A stretch of DNA of 64,000 nucleotides from G965227875 sp965227875 (lineage in GTDB: Bacteria > Pseudomonadota > Alphaproteobacteria > Rhizobiales > JAJFHC01), in assembly GCA_965227875.1 (NCBI GenBank), contig OZ245783.1:1054001-1118000 (forward strand), written 5' to 3'. The notes below the pieces were generated by a model, which saw only the letters and a list, made by a program, of their open reading frames with translations, had not been told where the DNA came from and did not search any database. Position 1 is the stretch's first letter. Each line of letters opens with the position of its first letter. Of this stretch, positions 33,709 to 41,716 are shown piece by piece. A program made the translations under genes and the position numbers.

Positions 33709-34545
33709 CTAAGCCTGGTAGAGGTGCACGTCGCGCTGGGGAAACGGGATCGAGACTTTCGCTTCGTCGAGGGATTCCTTGATGGCCTGGGTCATGTCCC
33801 ACTTGAGCGACCAGAAATCCGACGTCAGGGCCCAGACCCGGACCTCGAGCGTCACCGCACTGTCGTCGAGGGATTTCACGATGACCAGCGGCGCCGGGTC
33901 CTTGAGCACACGGCCCTCGCGCTCGATGATGCCCGTCAGCACGGACTTCGCCTTTTCCAGGTCATCGCCGTAACCGACGCCCACGGCGATATCGAGACGC
34001 CTGGACGGATTGCGGCTGAAATTGTGGATCGTCCGGTTCCACACGTTTGCGTTGGGCACGGACGTGTAGATCCCGTCGAAGGTGCGCATCTGGGTGGTGA
34101 AGAGACCGATCTCCTCGACCGTGCCCGCAACACCCTCTGCGTCGATGTAGTCGCCGATCTGGAACGGTCGCAGGAAGAGCAGCATGATTCCCGCCGCGAT
34201 ATTGGCGAGCGTTCCCTGAAGCGCCAGCCCGATTGCCAGACCGGCCGCACCCAGGACGGCGATGATGCTCGTCGTCTGGACACCGAACTGGGCCAGGACC
34301 GCGACGAACACGAGGACAAGGATCGCGTAGCGGACGACATTGGCGATGAACGGCTCGAGCGTGTCGTCGAAGTTCTTCAGTTTGGCCAGGTTTGTGTACG
34401 TCCACTTTCGCGCCCATCCCGCGAAGATGAATCCCGCAACGAGAATGAGGATCGCAAGCCCGAGATCGAGCGAATAGCGTACGGCCAGTTCCGCGAACTC
34501 GCCCGCCATGTCGGCAACGACCTTTTTTGTTTCCGCTGGTTCCAT
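33709..34545 (-). CDS. MscS-family mechanosensitive ion channel
   Basis: 278 residues, close to E. coli MscS in length. Three membrane helices: around LDLGLAILILVAGFIFAGW, YAILVLVFVAVLAQFGV, and pore helix TSIIAVLGAAGLAIGLALQGTLANIAAG (pieces: AVLGAAGLAIGLALQG). The beta domain begins RPFQIGDYIDAEGVAGTVEEIG, the MscS signature. It relieves hypo-osmotic stress in the inner membrane. Not obviously in an operon. Confidence 0.94.
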   Translation of the reverse strand: MEPAETKKVVADMAGEFAELAVRYSLDLGLAILILVAGFIFAGWARKWTYTNLAKLKNFDDTLEPFIANVVRYAILVLVFVAVLAQFGVQTTSIIAVLGAAGLAIGLALQGTLANIAAGIMLLFLRPFQIGDYIDAEGVAGTVEEIGLFTTQMRTFDGIYTSVPNANVWNRTIHNFSRNPSRRLDIAVGVGYGDDLEKAKSVLTGIIEREGRVLKDPAPLVIVKSLDDSAVTLEVRVWALTSDFWSLKWDMTQAIKESLDEAKVSIPFPQRDVHLYQA

Positions 34546-34632
34546 GGGACTCCATCTCTTCCGTGTTTGCCGGGAATGGCACGATTCGCCTTGCGGGCAA
34601 ACCCGTGACCGTCCGGTCGGCGGGTCACCGCT

Positions 34633-36045
34633 TTAGAGCGTCACGACCCGAAGGTTGTTCGTCGTGCCCGGAATGCCGAAGGGAACGCCGGACACCACCA
34701 CGAGGCTCTCGTGCTCGCCGGCAAAGCCGTCGTGACGGGCGTGGTGAACGGCCGCCTCGACCATTTCGTCATAGGTGGTCACGTCGGCGGACCGCACGGC
34801 ATGAATGCCCCACAGCAGCGACATGCGGCGCGCGACCTGCTCGTGCGGCGTGACGCCGATGACCTGCACGCCGGGACGTTCCCGGGCGATGCGGTCCGCG
34901 GTGGTGCCGCTCGAGGTGAAGGCGACGATCGCGCTCGCCTTGATGTTTTCCGCCACGAAGGCGGCGGCGGCGGAGACCGCATGCTGGGCGGACGCCTCGA
35001 TCTCGGGCTCGAGCGCCTTGATGATGGACGCGTAGGCCTGGTGCGATTCGGTGCGCCGTATGATGCGGTCCATCATGGCCACCGCTTCCACGGGATACTG
35101 GCCGGACGCGGATTCGGCCGACAGCATGACCGCGTCCGCCCCGTCGTAGATCGCCGTGGCGACGTCGGAGGCTTCCGCCCGCGTCGGCGCCGGCACGTTG
35201 ACCATGGAATCGAGCATCTGCGTGGCGATGATCACCGGCTTGCCGGCGAGCCGGCACGCACGGACGAGTTCCTTCTGGCGCCCGGGCACGTCTTCGGGCG
35301 GGATCTCGACGCCGAGATCGCCGCGCGCAACCATGATCGAGTCGGACAGCGCGACGATGTCGTCCAGACGGTCGAAAGCCGAAGGCTTCTCGATCTTGGC
35401 CATCAACCCGCAGCCTTCCCCGATGAGCCCCCGCCCCTCTATCAGGTCGGCGGGCCGCTGCACGAAGGAAAGCGCGACGAAGTCCATGCCGAGGCTCTTG
35501 CCGAACTCGAGATCCTCGCGATCCTTGTCCGTGAGCGGCGACAGGTCCAGCAGGGTATCGGGAAGATTGATGCCCTTGCGGTTGCTCAGCGGGCCCCCGA
35601 CCAGCACTTCGGCTTCGATGCCGCGATCGGCGATCTGCGACACCCGGAGGTGCAGCTTGCCGTCGTCGATCATCATCTTGTGCCCCGGCATGATCGCGGC
35701 GAAGACCTCGTCATGCGGCAGCGGGATGTTGTCCGCATCGCCCTCCTCGCCGTCGCGCACGAAACAGACGGTCGTGCCGGCGACCAGGTCGAAGCCGCCA
35801 TCGGCCAGGGTCCCGATGCGGATCTTCGGTCCCTGGAGGTCCTGGAGAATGGCGATCGGACGTTCGGTCTCGGCCTCGAGTTCCCGGAGGATGGCGTGCC
35901 GCGCGGCATGGTCCTCGTGGGTCCCGTGGCTGAAGTTCAGCCGGAAAACATCGACGCCCGCTTCGAAGAGGGCGCGGATCTGTTCCGGCGACGAACTCGC
36001 AGGCCCGAGCGTCGCGACGATCTTTGCTTTCCTGCGTCTTCTCAT
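34633..36045 (-). CDS. pyk: Pyruvate kinase (first of two)
   Basis: 470 residues from ATG 36045 with GGAGCAGAG upstream. It converts PEP and ADP to pyruvate and ATP. Signatures: RRKAKIVATLGPASSSPEQI, RLNFSHGTHEDH, ILQDLQGPKIRIG, active-site MAKIEKPSAFDRLDDI, MVARGDLGVEIPPEDVPGRQK (part) and TQMLDSM. The C-terminal domain is complete. A paralogue, also complete, is at 51392 next to a DUF1036 gene; this copy instead precedes no DUF1036 and follows hydroxypyruvate isomerase by 27 bases on the same strand. Confidence 0.95.
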   Translation of the reverse strand: MRRRRKAKIVATLGPASSSPEQIRALFEAGVDVFRLNFSHGTHEDHAARHAILRELEAETERPIAILQDLQGPKIRIGTLADGGFDLVAGTTVCFVRDGEEGDADNIPLPHDEVFAAIMPGHKMMIDDGKLHLRVSQIADRGIEAEVLVGGPLSNRKGINLPDTLLDLSPLTDKDREDLEFGKSLGMDFVALSFVQRPADLIEGRGLIGEGCGLMAKIEKPSAFDRLDDIVALSDSIMVARGDLGVEIPPEDVPGRQKELVRACRLAGKPVIIATQMLDSMVNVPAPTRAEASDVATAIYDGADAVMLSAESASGQYPVEAVAMMDRIIRRTESHQAYASIIKALEPEIEASAQHAVSAAAAFVAENIKASAIVAFTSSGTTADRIARERPGVQVIGVTPHEQVARRMSLLWGIHAVRSADVTTYDEMVEAAVHHARHDGFAGEHESLVVVSGVPFGIPGTTNNLRVVTL

Positions 36046-36072
36046 GCTCTGCTCCGTTGCTGTCGGCTCTCT

Positions 36073-36867
36073 TCAGTCCGACGCCTGCCCTGCCAGATAC
36101 GGTTTGGCCCAGTCAAGCCCGGCTTGCGTTTCGCTTTCGGGATGGTACTCGCACCCGATCCACCCGTCGTAACCCAGCGCATCGATCCGGCTGAACAGGA
36201 ACGGGTAGTTTATCTCGCCCGTCCCCGGTTCATGGCGTCCGGGCGTATCGGCAAGCTGCATGTGCCCGATGTTCGCCAGGTTTCGCTCGATCGTCCTCGC
36301 CAGGTCACCTTCCATAATCTGCATGTGGTAGATGTCATATTGAAAACGCAGGTTGAAAAGTCCCACGTCGTCGAGCACGCCCATCGCCTGTGCGGACGTA
36401 TTGAGGAAATATCCCGGGATGTCACGCGAATTGATCGCCTCGATCAGGACCGTGATCCCGTGTTCCGCTGCTTCGTTGGCCGCCCACCGCAGGTTCTCGA
36501 CATAAGTCTCGCGGTAGGGCTCCGGGTCCGCCCCCTCAGGCAGCAGCCCTGCCATGCAGTGAAGGCGCCGGCAGTCCAGCGCATTCGCATATCCGATCGC
36601 GGTGCGCACGCCCTCGCGGAATTCGTCGACACGGTCCGCGAAGATCGCGATGCCCCGTTCGCCCTCGTCCCAGTTGCCCGGCGGCATGTTGTGCAGCACC
36701 TGCACAAGGCCGGCGGATCTCAGGCGGTCGGCGAGTTCCGCCTTGTCATAGGCATAGGGGAAGAGAAACTCGACGCCCTTGAAACCGGCCTTTGCGGCGG
36801 CATCGAATCTGTCGAGGAAATCGTGCTCGTTGAAGAGCATCGACAGGTTGGCGGCAAGCTTCACCAT
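36073..36867 (-). CDS. hyi: Hydroxypyruvate isomerase family protein (Hyi/OtnI)
   Basis: 264 residues. AP-endonuclease-2-like TIM barrel. Opening KLAANLSMLFNEHDFLDRF, GVEFLFPYAYD, LHNMPPGNWDEGERGIA, then metal/substrate residues in VLIEAINSRDIPGYFLN, FQYDIYHMQIMEGDL and GEINYPFLFSRID with WIGCEYHPE. Family members interconvert hydroxypyruvate and tartronate semialdehyde, or act on four-carbon 2-oxo-tetronates. It precedes pyk by 27 bases in the same orientation, hinting at a glyoxylate or glycerate to pyruvate route. Confidence 0.9.
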   Translation of the reverse strand: MVKLAANLSMLFNEHDFLDRFDAAAKAGFKGVEFLFPYAYDKAELADRLRSAGLVQVLHNMPPGNWDEGERGIAIFADRVDEFREGVRTAIGYANALDCRRLHCMAGLLPEGADPEPYRETYVENLRWAANEAAEHGITVLIEAINSRDIPGYFLNTSAQAMGVLDDVGLFNLRFQYDIYHMQIMEGDLARTIERNLANIGHMQLADTPGRHEPGTGEINYPFLFSRIDALGYDGWIGCEYHPESETQAGLDWAKPYLAGQASD

Positions 36868-36943
36868 CTTTCGGCCTCACGGGTTTATTGCATGCACGGA
36901 CGCCGCCGGCAGCAAGATGCCCCGTCCCGGAGACGGTCTGCCG

Positions 36944-38341
36944 TCAAAGCGCCTTGACGATGTCTTCGACCATTTTCTTCGCGTCGGCAAACAGCATCAT
37001 CGTATTGTCGCGGAAGAACAACTCGTTTTCCACACCCGCGTAGCCCGATCCCATGCCGCGTTTGACGAACAGTACCGTGCCCGCCTTGTCGACGTCGAGA
37101 ATGGGCATGCCGAAGATCGGCGACTGCGGGTCTGTCTTCGCGGCGGGGTTCGTGACGTCGTTCGCGCCGATCACGAAGGCGACATCCGCCTGCGGAAACT
37201 GGCTGTTGATGTCTTCGAGTTCGAAGACCTCGTCATAGGGCACGTTGGCTTCCGCGAGCAGGACGTTCATGTGACCCGGCATCCGACCGGCCACCGGATG
37301 GATGGCGTAGGACACCTTTACGCCTTCCGCCTTGAGCTCGTCGGCCATTTCGCGCAGCGCGTGCTGGGCCTGGGCGACCGCCATGCCATAGCCCGGCACG
37401 ATGATCACGGAACCCGCGTTCTTCATGATGAAGGCCGCGTCGTCGGCCGAGCCCTGCTTGACCGGACGCTGTTCGGCCGCACCTCCGGAAGGCCCCGCGG
37501 TCTCGCCGCCGAAACCGCCGAGGATGACGTTGAAGAAGGAGCGGTTCATCCCCTTGCACATGATGTAGCTGAGGATGGCGCCGGAGGATCCGACGAGGGC
37601 GCCGGTGATGATGAGCGCGGTGTTGCCCAGGGTGAACCCGATGCCGGCCGCCGCCCAGCCCGAGTAGGAATTGAGCATCGAGACGACCACCGGCATGTCC
37701 GCGCCGCCGATCGGAATGATGATCAGCACGCCGATGGCGAAGGCCAGAAGAGTGATCATCCAGAACGCGGCATGGCTCTCGCTGCCGACGAACCAGATGA
37801 TGAGCAGGACCAGCAGGATGCCCAGCACGGCGTTGAGCTGGTGCTGCATCGGAAAGGTGACGGGCGCCCCGGACACCAGGCCCTGGAGCTTCGTGAAGGC
37901 GACGATCGACCCGGTGAAGGTCAGCGCGCCGATGGCCACGCCCAGGGACATCTCGACCAGGCTTGCGCCGGGGATCGTTCCGGGCGAACCGATGCCGAAG
38001 GCCGCGGGCGAATAGAGCGCGCCGGCGGCGACCAGCACCGCGGCCAGGCCGACAAGGCTGTGAAACGCCGCGACAAGCTGCGGCATCGCCGTCATCGGGA
38101 TGCGCCTTGCGATCACCGCACCGATGCCGCCGCCGATGCCGATGCCGGCGAGGATCATGATCCAGGTCCATCCGCCGGTCGGCGCGGACACCGCCAGCGT
38201 GGTCAGGACGGCGATCGCCATGCCGGCCATCCCGAACTGGTTGCCCCGGCGCGACGATTCGGGCGAGGAAAGCCCGCGAAGTGCGAGAATGAACAGGACC
38301 CCGGAAACGAGATACAGAAGAGCGACTAGGTTGGCTGACAT
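36944..38341 (-). CDS. pntB: NAD(P) transhydrogenase subunit beta
   Basis: 465 residues. About nine membrane helices (ALLYLVSGVLFILALRGLSS first) are followed by the NADP-binding domain III with VIIVPGYGMAVAQAQHAL, YAIHPVAGRMPGHMNVLLAEA and the core VIGANDVTNPAA. Together with the two alpha genes upstream it couples hydride transfer from NADH to NADP with proton entry. The gene order pntAA-pntAB-pntB, with gaps of 10 and 14 bases, is the split three-gene alphaproteobacterial form. Confidence 0.96.
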   Translation of the reverse strand: MSANLVALLYLVSGVLFILALRGLSSPESSRRGNQFGMAGMAIAVLTTLAVSAPTGGWTWIMILAGIGIGGGIGAVIARRIPMTAMPQLVAAFHSLVGLAAVLVAAGALYSPAAFGIGSPGTIPGASLVEMSLGVAIGALTFTGSIVAFTKLQGLVSGAPVTFPMQHQLNAVLGILLVLLIIWFVGSESHAAFWMITLLAFAIGVLIIIPIGGADMPVVVSMLNSYSGWAAAGIGFTLGNTALIITGALVGSSGAILSYIMCKGMNRSFFNVILGGFGGETAGPSGGAAEQRPVKQGSADDAAFIMKNAGSVIIVPGYGMAVAQAQHALREMADELKAEGVKVSYAIHPVAGRMPGHMNVLLAEANVPYDEVFELEDINSQFPQADVAFVIGANDVTNPAAKTDPQSPIFGMPILDVDKAGTVLFVKRGMGSGYAGVENELFFRDNTMMLFADAKKMVEDIVKAL

Positions 38342-38355
38342 GGCTCAGGCGCTCC

Positions 38356-38808
38356 TCAGGTCTTTTTCTTGTACATGGCGAGCATCCGCTGGGTAACGAG
38401 AAAGCCACCGAATATGTTCACGGATGCGAAGATCAGCGCGAAGAAACCGAGCAGCTTGGCCGTCCAGCCCGCCCCGTCGATCGCTTCGGCCGCATTGACG
38501 CCCACCGCGAGAAGGGCGCCGACGACGATCACCGACGAAATCGCGTTGGTCACCGACATCAGCGGTGTATGCAGGGCCGGCGTGACGCTCCAGACGACGT
38601 AGTAGCCGACGAAGATGGCCAGCACGAAAATCGCGAAGCGGAAGACGAAAGGATCGATGCCGGTGCCCGCGCCGATCGCCTGGGCTCCGCCTTCGAGCGC
38701 CAGAGACGCCGCATCGGCATAGGCCTGCGCCGATTCCGCGGCCTGTCGGGCCTGTTCCGCGGCTTCCTGGGCCTTGGAGGCGGCTTCCTGTGGAGTAAGG
38801 CTTGCCAT
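38356..38808 (-). CDS. pntAB: NAD(P) transhydrogenase alpha, membrane part
   Basis: 150 residues. An Ala/Gln/Glu-rich soluble N-terminal helix (about 45 residues, EAASKAQEAAEQARQAAESA) leads to four membrane helices, from FVFRFAIFVLAIFVGYYVVWS to FFALIFASVNIFGGFLVTQRML. HTPLMSVTNAISSVIVVGAL is the conserved channel segment. It is the small proton-channel part of the split alpha subunit and lies between pntAA and pntB. Confidence 0.94.
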   Translation of the reverse strand: MASLTPQEAASKAQEAAEQARQAAESAQAYADAASLALEGGAQAIGAGTGIDPFVFRFAIFVLAIFVGYYVVWSVTPALHTPLMSVTNAISSVIVVGALLAVGVNAAEAIDGAGWTAKLLGFFALIFASVNIFGGFLVTQRMLAMYKKKT

Positions 38809-38818
38809 GGGATCTCTC

Positions 38819-39952
38819 CTATTGCTCGGCCAGGACGGGATGGACGATCGCGCCGTCGCGCGTCAGGGCCGTGCCGGTCACGATCTCGTCTTCCCAGTCG
38901 ATCTTCACCGCACCGGTTTCCTTGTCGACCAGGAGATCGACGAAAGTCTGGAGGTTTTTCGCATAGAGCCCCGAGGCGTTCACCGGCAGACGGCCGGCGA
39001 CGTTCTCGAAGCCCATGATCCTGACGTCCTTGTGGGTGACGATCTTGCCGGGCTTCGACAGCGGGCAGTTGCCGCCGCGTTCGACCGCAAGGTCCACGAC
39101 GATCGAGCCCGGCTTCATCGACTCGACCATTTCCTCGGTCACAAGAACGGGGGCCGGTCGGCCCGGAATGAGCGCGGTGCAGATGACGATGTCCTGTTTG
39201 GTGATCGTCTTGGCGATAAGCTCGGCCTGGCGCTTCTTGTAGTCCTCGCTCATTTCCTTGGCGTAGCCGCCGGCGGTCTCGCCGCCTTCCTCGTCGTCGC
39301 TCTCGACCATGACGAAGGTCGCGCCCAGGCTTTCGACCTGTTCGGCAGCCGCCCGTCGCACGTCCGTCGCGCTGACGATCGCGCCAAGCCGCCGCGCCGT
39401 GGCGATAGCCTGCAGCCCGGCGACGCCCGCGCCCATGACGAACACGCGCGCCGGAGCGACGGTGCCCGCGGCGGTCATCATCATCGGCATCGCGCGGTCG
39501 AATTCCGCCGCCGCGTCGATCACCGCCTTGTAGCCCGCGAGGTTTGACTGGGACGACAGCACGTCCATGGATTGCGCCCTCGTGATCCGCGGCATCAGTT
39601 CCATCGCGAAGGCCACAACCTTGGCGTCGGCGAACACCTGGAACCCGTCACGGTCTCCATAAGGATCCATGATCGCGGCGGAAACCGCCCCTTCCTTCAT
39701 CGCCTTGACCGTATCCGGCGCGGGGCGGCGAACCGACAGCACGACGTCCGCGTCCTTGACCAGGGTCGCGGCGGATTTCGAGATGGTGGCGCCCGCCTCC
39801 TTGAAATCCGCGTCGCTGATGTGAGATTTCGACCCCGCACCCGACTGCACGGCCACGTAATGTCCGGCGGCGGTCATCTTCTTGACCGTCTCCGCCGACG
39901 CGGCAACGCGGGTTTCGTCTTTGTCGTGTTCGGCAAGGACCGCAATCTTCAT
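38819..39952 (-). CDS. pntAA: NAD(P) transhydrogenase alpha, NAD-binding part
   Basis: 377 residues. Domain I of transhydrogenase, related to alanine dehydrogenase: KIAVLAEHDKDETRVAASAE, the NAD loop FVMGAGVAGLQAIATARRLGA, the mobile-loop region KKRQAELIAKTITKQDIVI (in part), and TALIPGRPAPVLVTEEM. First gene of the operon. It binds NAD(H) on the cytoplasmic face. Confidence 0.95.
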   Translation of the reverse strand: MKIAVLAEHDKDETRVAASAETVKKMTAAGHYVAVQSGAGSKSHISDADFKEAGATISKSAATLVKDADVVLSVRRPAPDTVKAMKEGAVSAAIMDPYGDRDGFQVFADAKVVAFAMELMPRITRAQSMDVLSSQSNLAGYKAVIDAAAEFDRAMPMMMTAAGTVAPARVFVMGAGVAGLQAIATARRLGAIVSATDVRRAAAEQVESLGATFVMVESDDEEGGETAGGYAKEMSEDYKKRQAELIAKTITKQDIVICTALIPGRPAPVLVTEEMVESMKPGSIVVDLAVERGGNCPLSKPGKIVTHKDVRIMGFENVAGRLPVNASGLYAKNLQTFVDLLVDKETGAVKIDWEDEIVTGTALTRDGAIVHPVLAEQ

Positions 39953-40037
39953 GGCCTGCGCCTTTCTAACGCTGGAAAGAACCGTCCGGCCGGACCGGAC
40001 CGCGATGATGCTCGCAAATACAGGTCCGCGACCTGCC

Positions 40038-40172
40038 TCAGAGCAGGAAGATGGCCATGAGGACGAGCACGACGATGCAGGCGATGACGCCCCACTTCGT
40101 CATGGCGATGAAACCTTCATAGGTTTCCTGGTGCGGCTCGTAAGCGTGTACGGGAATATCGTTGTCTGCCAT
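40038..40172 (-). CDS. aa3-type cytochrome c oxidase subunit IV (44 residues)
   Basis: Small gene, 44 residues: MADNDIPVHAYEPHQETYEGF, then IAMTKWGVIACIVVLVLM and AIFLL. The short soluble HxETYxGF-type N terminus and single membrane helix match the bacterial aa3 oxidase subunit IV family (COX4_pro_2). It sits upstream of pntAA on the same strand (85 bases), with promoter-like elements in front. Other oxidase subunits are not in the window, the usual situation for this gene. Confidence 0.88.
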   Translation of the reverse strand: MADNDIPVHAYEPHQETYEGFIAMTKWGVIACIVVLVLMAIFLL

Positions 40173-40209
40173 CTGGAACGCCCCTGTTCAGAGTCCTGAA
40201 ATCGCGCGT

Positions 40210-40238
40210 ACTATAAGCAGCGCTTGTAGACCCTACAA
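40210..40238 (-). promoter_or_regulatory. Candidate promoter of the subunit IV gene
   Basis: On the minus strand TTGTAG (40238-40233) and TATAGT (40215-40210) are 17 bases apart, about 40 bases before the subunit IV start. The -35 lies within the inverted repeat described at 40221. It may also drive pntAA-pntAB-pntB, as no terminator was seen between them. Confidence 0.5.
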
Positions 40239-40255
40239 GCGGCATATTGCCGCTT
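40221..40255. repeat. Two overlapping perfect inverted repeats
   Basis: CGCTTGTAG-ACC-CTACAAGCG (40221-40241, 9-bp arms) overlaps AAGCGGCA-TAT-TGCCGCTT (40237-40255, 8-bp arms), sharing AAGCG. As DNA they look like adjoining operators over the candidate -35; as RNA, only one stem can form at a time. No U-tract follows on either strand beyond TTTAT, so they are not a standard terminator. Confidence 0.65.
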
Positions 40256-40315
40256 TATACGCGTATTTTAGCGTGAATTGGGGCCCGATTTGCAACCATC
40301 AAACTATTAGGCCCG

Positions 40316-41713
40316 TCAGGCGGCCGGATCGGGATTTCCGTCGAGCCCGACCGCGCCGAGAGCCTCCGACTGTCGGGCCGCCACCTGGCCCAGATCGAAG
40401 TTTTCGATCGCCTCGTTGAAGAGCCGGTACCAGTTCAGTTCCGCGTCGAGATGCAGGAAAACGCTCCCCAGACCGATGGCCGCCCGATCCATGAAGACGA
40501 ACTCGCGTGGGACGGTCACCGGCCCCTTCTCCTTCAGCGCCTTGTGCACCTGAAAGGCCTGGCGCCGGCCGTATTCTCCGGGGCTCACGCCGTCGGCCAC
40601 CGTGCGGACTCGGTCGTCGAGAAGCGGCCCGTAGATGAAGTTCGCCCAGATGTTGAGCGTATCGACCAGGTCGGCGCTCAGGTTGCGGAACCCCCATGTC
40701 TCGTAGGCGTGCACGATCCGGTCGCGGTCATCCGTCTCGAGGCCGCGATAGAGATCGACGACGCCTTCCACGAACCGCACCGGGAATATCCGTATGCAGC
40801 CGTAGTCGAGCAGGTTCATGCCCGTGGGGTTGCCGTCCCCATCGGTCACGGCCGCGTAATTCCCCAGATGCGGGTCGCCGTGGATCACGCCGTACTGGCT
40901 GAACGGCATCCACCAAGCCTTGAACATGTGCTGGGCCAGCAGGTTGCGGTGCTCCAGCGAGTGCTCCTTGAACGACAGCAGCGGCTCGCCGTCGAGCCAT
41001 GACATGGTGAGCAGCCGGCGCGTGGAAAGATCCGCGACGACATCGGGCACGTTGATCGTCCCGTATTGTGACAGCATGCGCCGGTAGAGCGCCATGTGCC
41101 GGGCCTCGCGCTCGTAGTCGAGTTCCTCGCGCAGGCGCGCACCGATCTCCTCGCCGATCTGGCTCGTGTCGATGGCCGTGTCCATACGCTTGTGGATGGC
41201 GAAAATGACCTTGAGCTGGGTGAGATCGGCCTCCACCGCCGACTGCATGTCGGGATACTGCAGCTTGCAGGCCACCTTCGTCCCGTTCGGCAGGACCGCG
41301 CGGTGCACCTGGCCGAGGGACGCGGCCGCGGCCGCTTCGCGCTCGAAACTGTCGAACTTCGATTGCCAGTCCGGGCCCAGTTCCGCGGCCATGCGCCGGC
41401 GCACGAAGGGCCAGCCCATGGCCGGCGCGCTCGACTGGAGCTGGGCGAGTTCGGACGCGTATTCCGGCGGCAGGGCGTCGGGAATGGTCGCCATGAGCTG
41501 CGCGACCTTCATGAGCGGGCCCTTCAGACCGCCAAGCGCCTCGCGCAGCCGCGCCGCGTCGCTGCCCCGGTCGCGTTCGCCGCCGACCAGCCGTCCGCCC
41601 GCCAGGCGCGCAGCGACCATGCCCACATCCGTGCCGACGCGCGTGTACCGGCGGAGCCGTCCGGACAGCCGGTTCGATTCCGCGTCACGCTCCTTGCCGC
41701 CATCGTTCGCCAA
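40316..41713 (-). CDS. ABC1/UbiB-family atypical kinase
   Basis: 465 residues. The ABC1 fold is visible: KVAQ variant of the KxGQ motif in GPLMKVAQLMATIPDALP, the Ala-rich loop EREAAAAASLGQVHRAVL replacing the Gly-rich loop, a lysine in TKVACKLQYPDM, catalytic YGVIHGDPHLGNYA and metal-binding NLLDYGCIRIF. Members act as ATPases or kinases supporting ubiquinone synthesis (UbiB/ADCK3), though this AarF-like branch lacks the two C-terminal membrane helices of UbiB, so a ubiquinone role is not certain. It begins 3 bases after pepF. Confidence 0.85.
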   Translation of the reverse strand: MANDGGKERDAESNRLSGRLRRYTRVGTDVGMVAARLAGGRLVGGERDRGSDAARLREALGGLKGPLMKVAQLMATIPDALPPEYASELAQLQSSAPAMGWPFVRRRMAAELGPDWQSKFDSFEREAAAAASLGQVHRAVLPNGTKVACKLQYPDMQSAVEADLTQLKVIFAIHKRMDTAIDTSQIGEEIGARLREELDYEREARHMALYRRMLSQYGTINVPDVVADLSTRRLLTMSWLDGEPLLSFKEHSLEHRNLLAQHMFKAWWMPFSQYGVIHGDPHLGNYAAVTDGDGNPTGMNLLDYGCIRIFPVRFVEGVVDLYRGLETDDRDRIVHAYETWGFRNLSADLVDTLNIWANFIYGPLLDDRVRTVADGVSPGEYGRRQAFQVHKALKEKGPVTVPREFVFMDRAAIGLGSVFLHLDAELNWYRLFNEAIENFDLGQVAARQSEALGAVGLDGNPDPAA

Positions 41714-41716
41714 GGC

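Noticed and set aside
34711..36957. Plus-strand 748-codon open frame opposite pyk and hyi
   Set aside because: Antisense shadow of two enzymes with intact active-site motifs.
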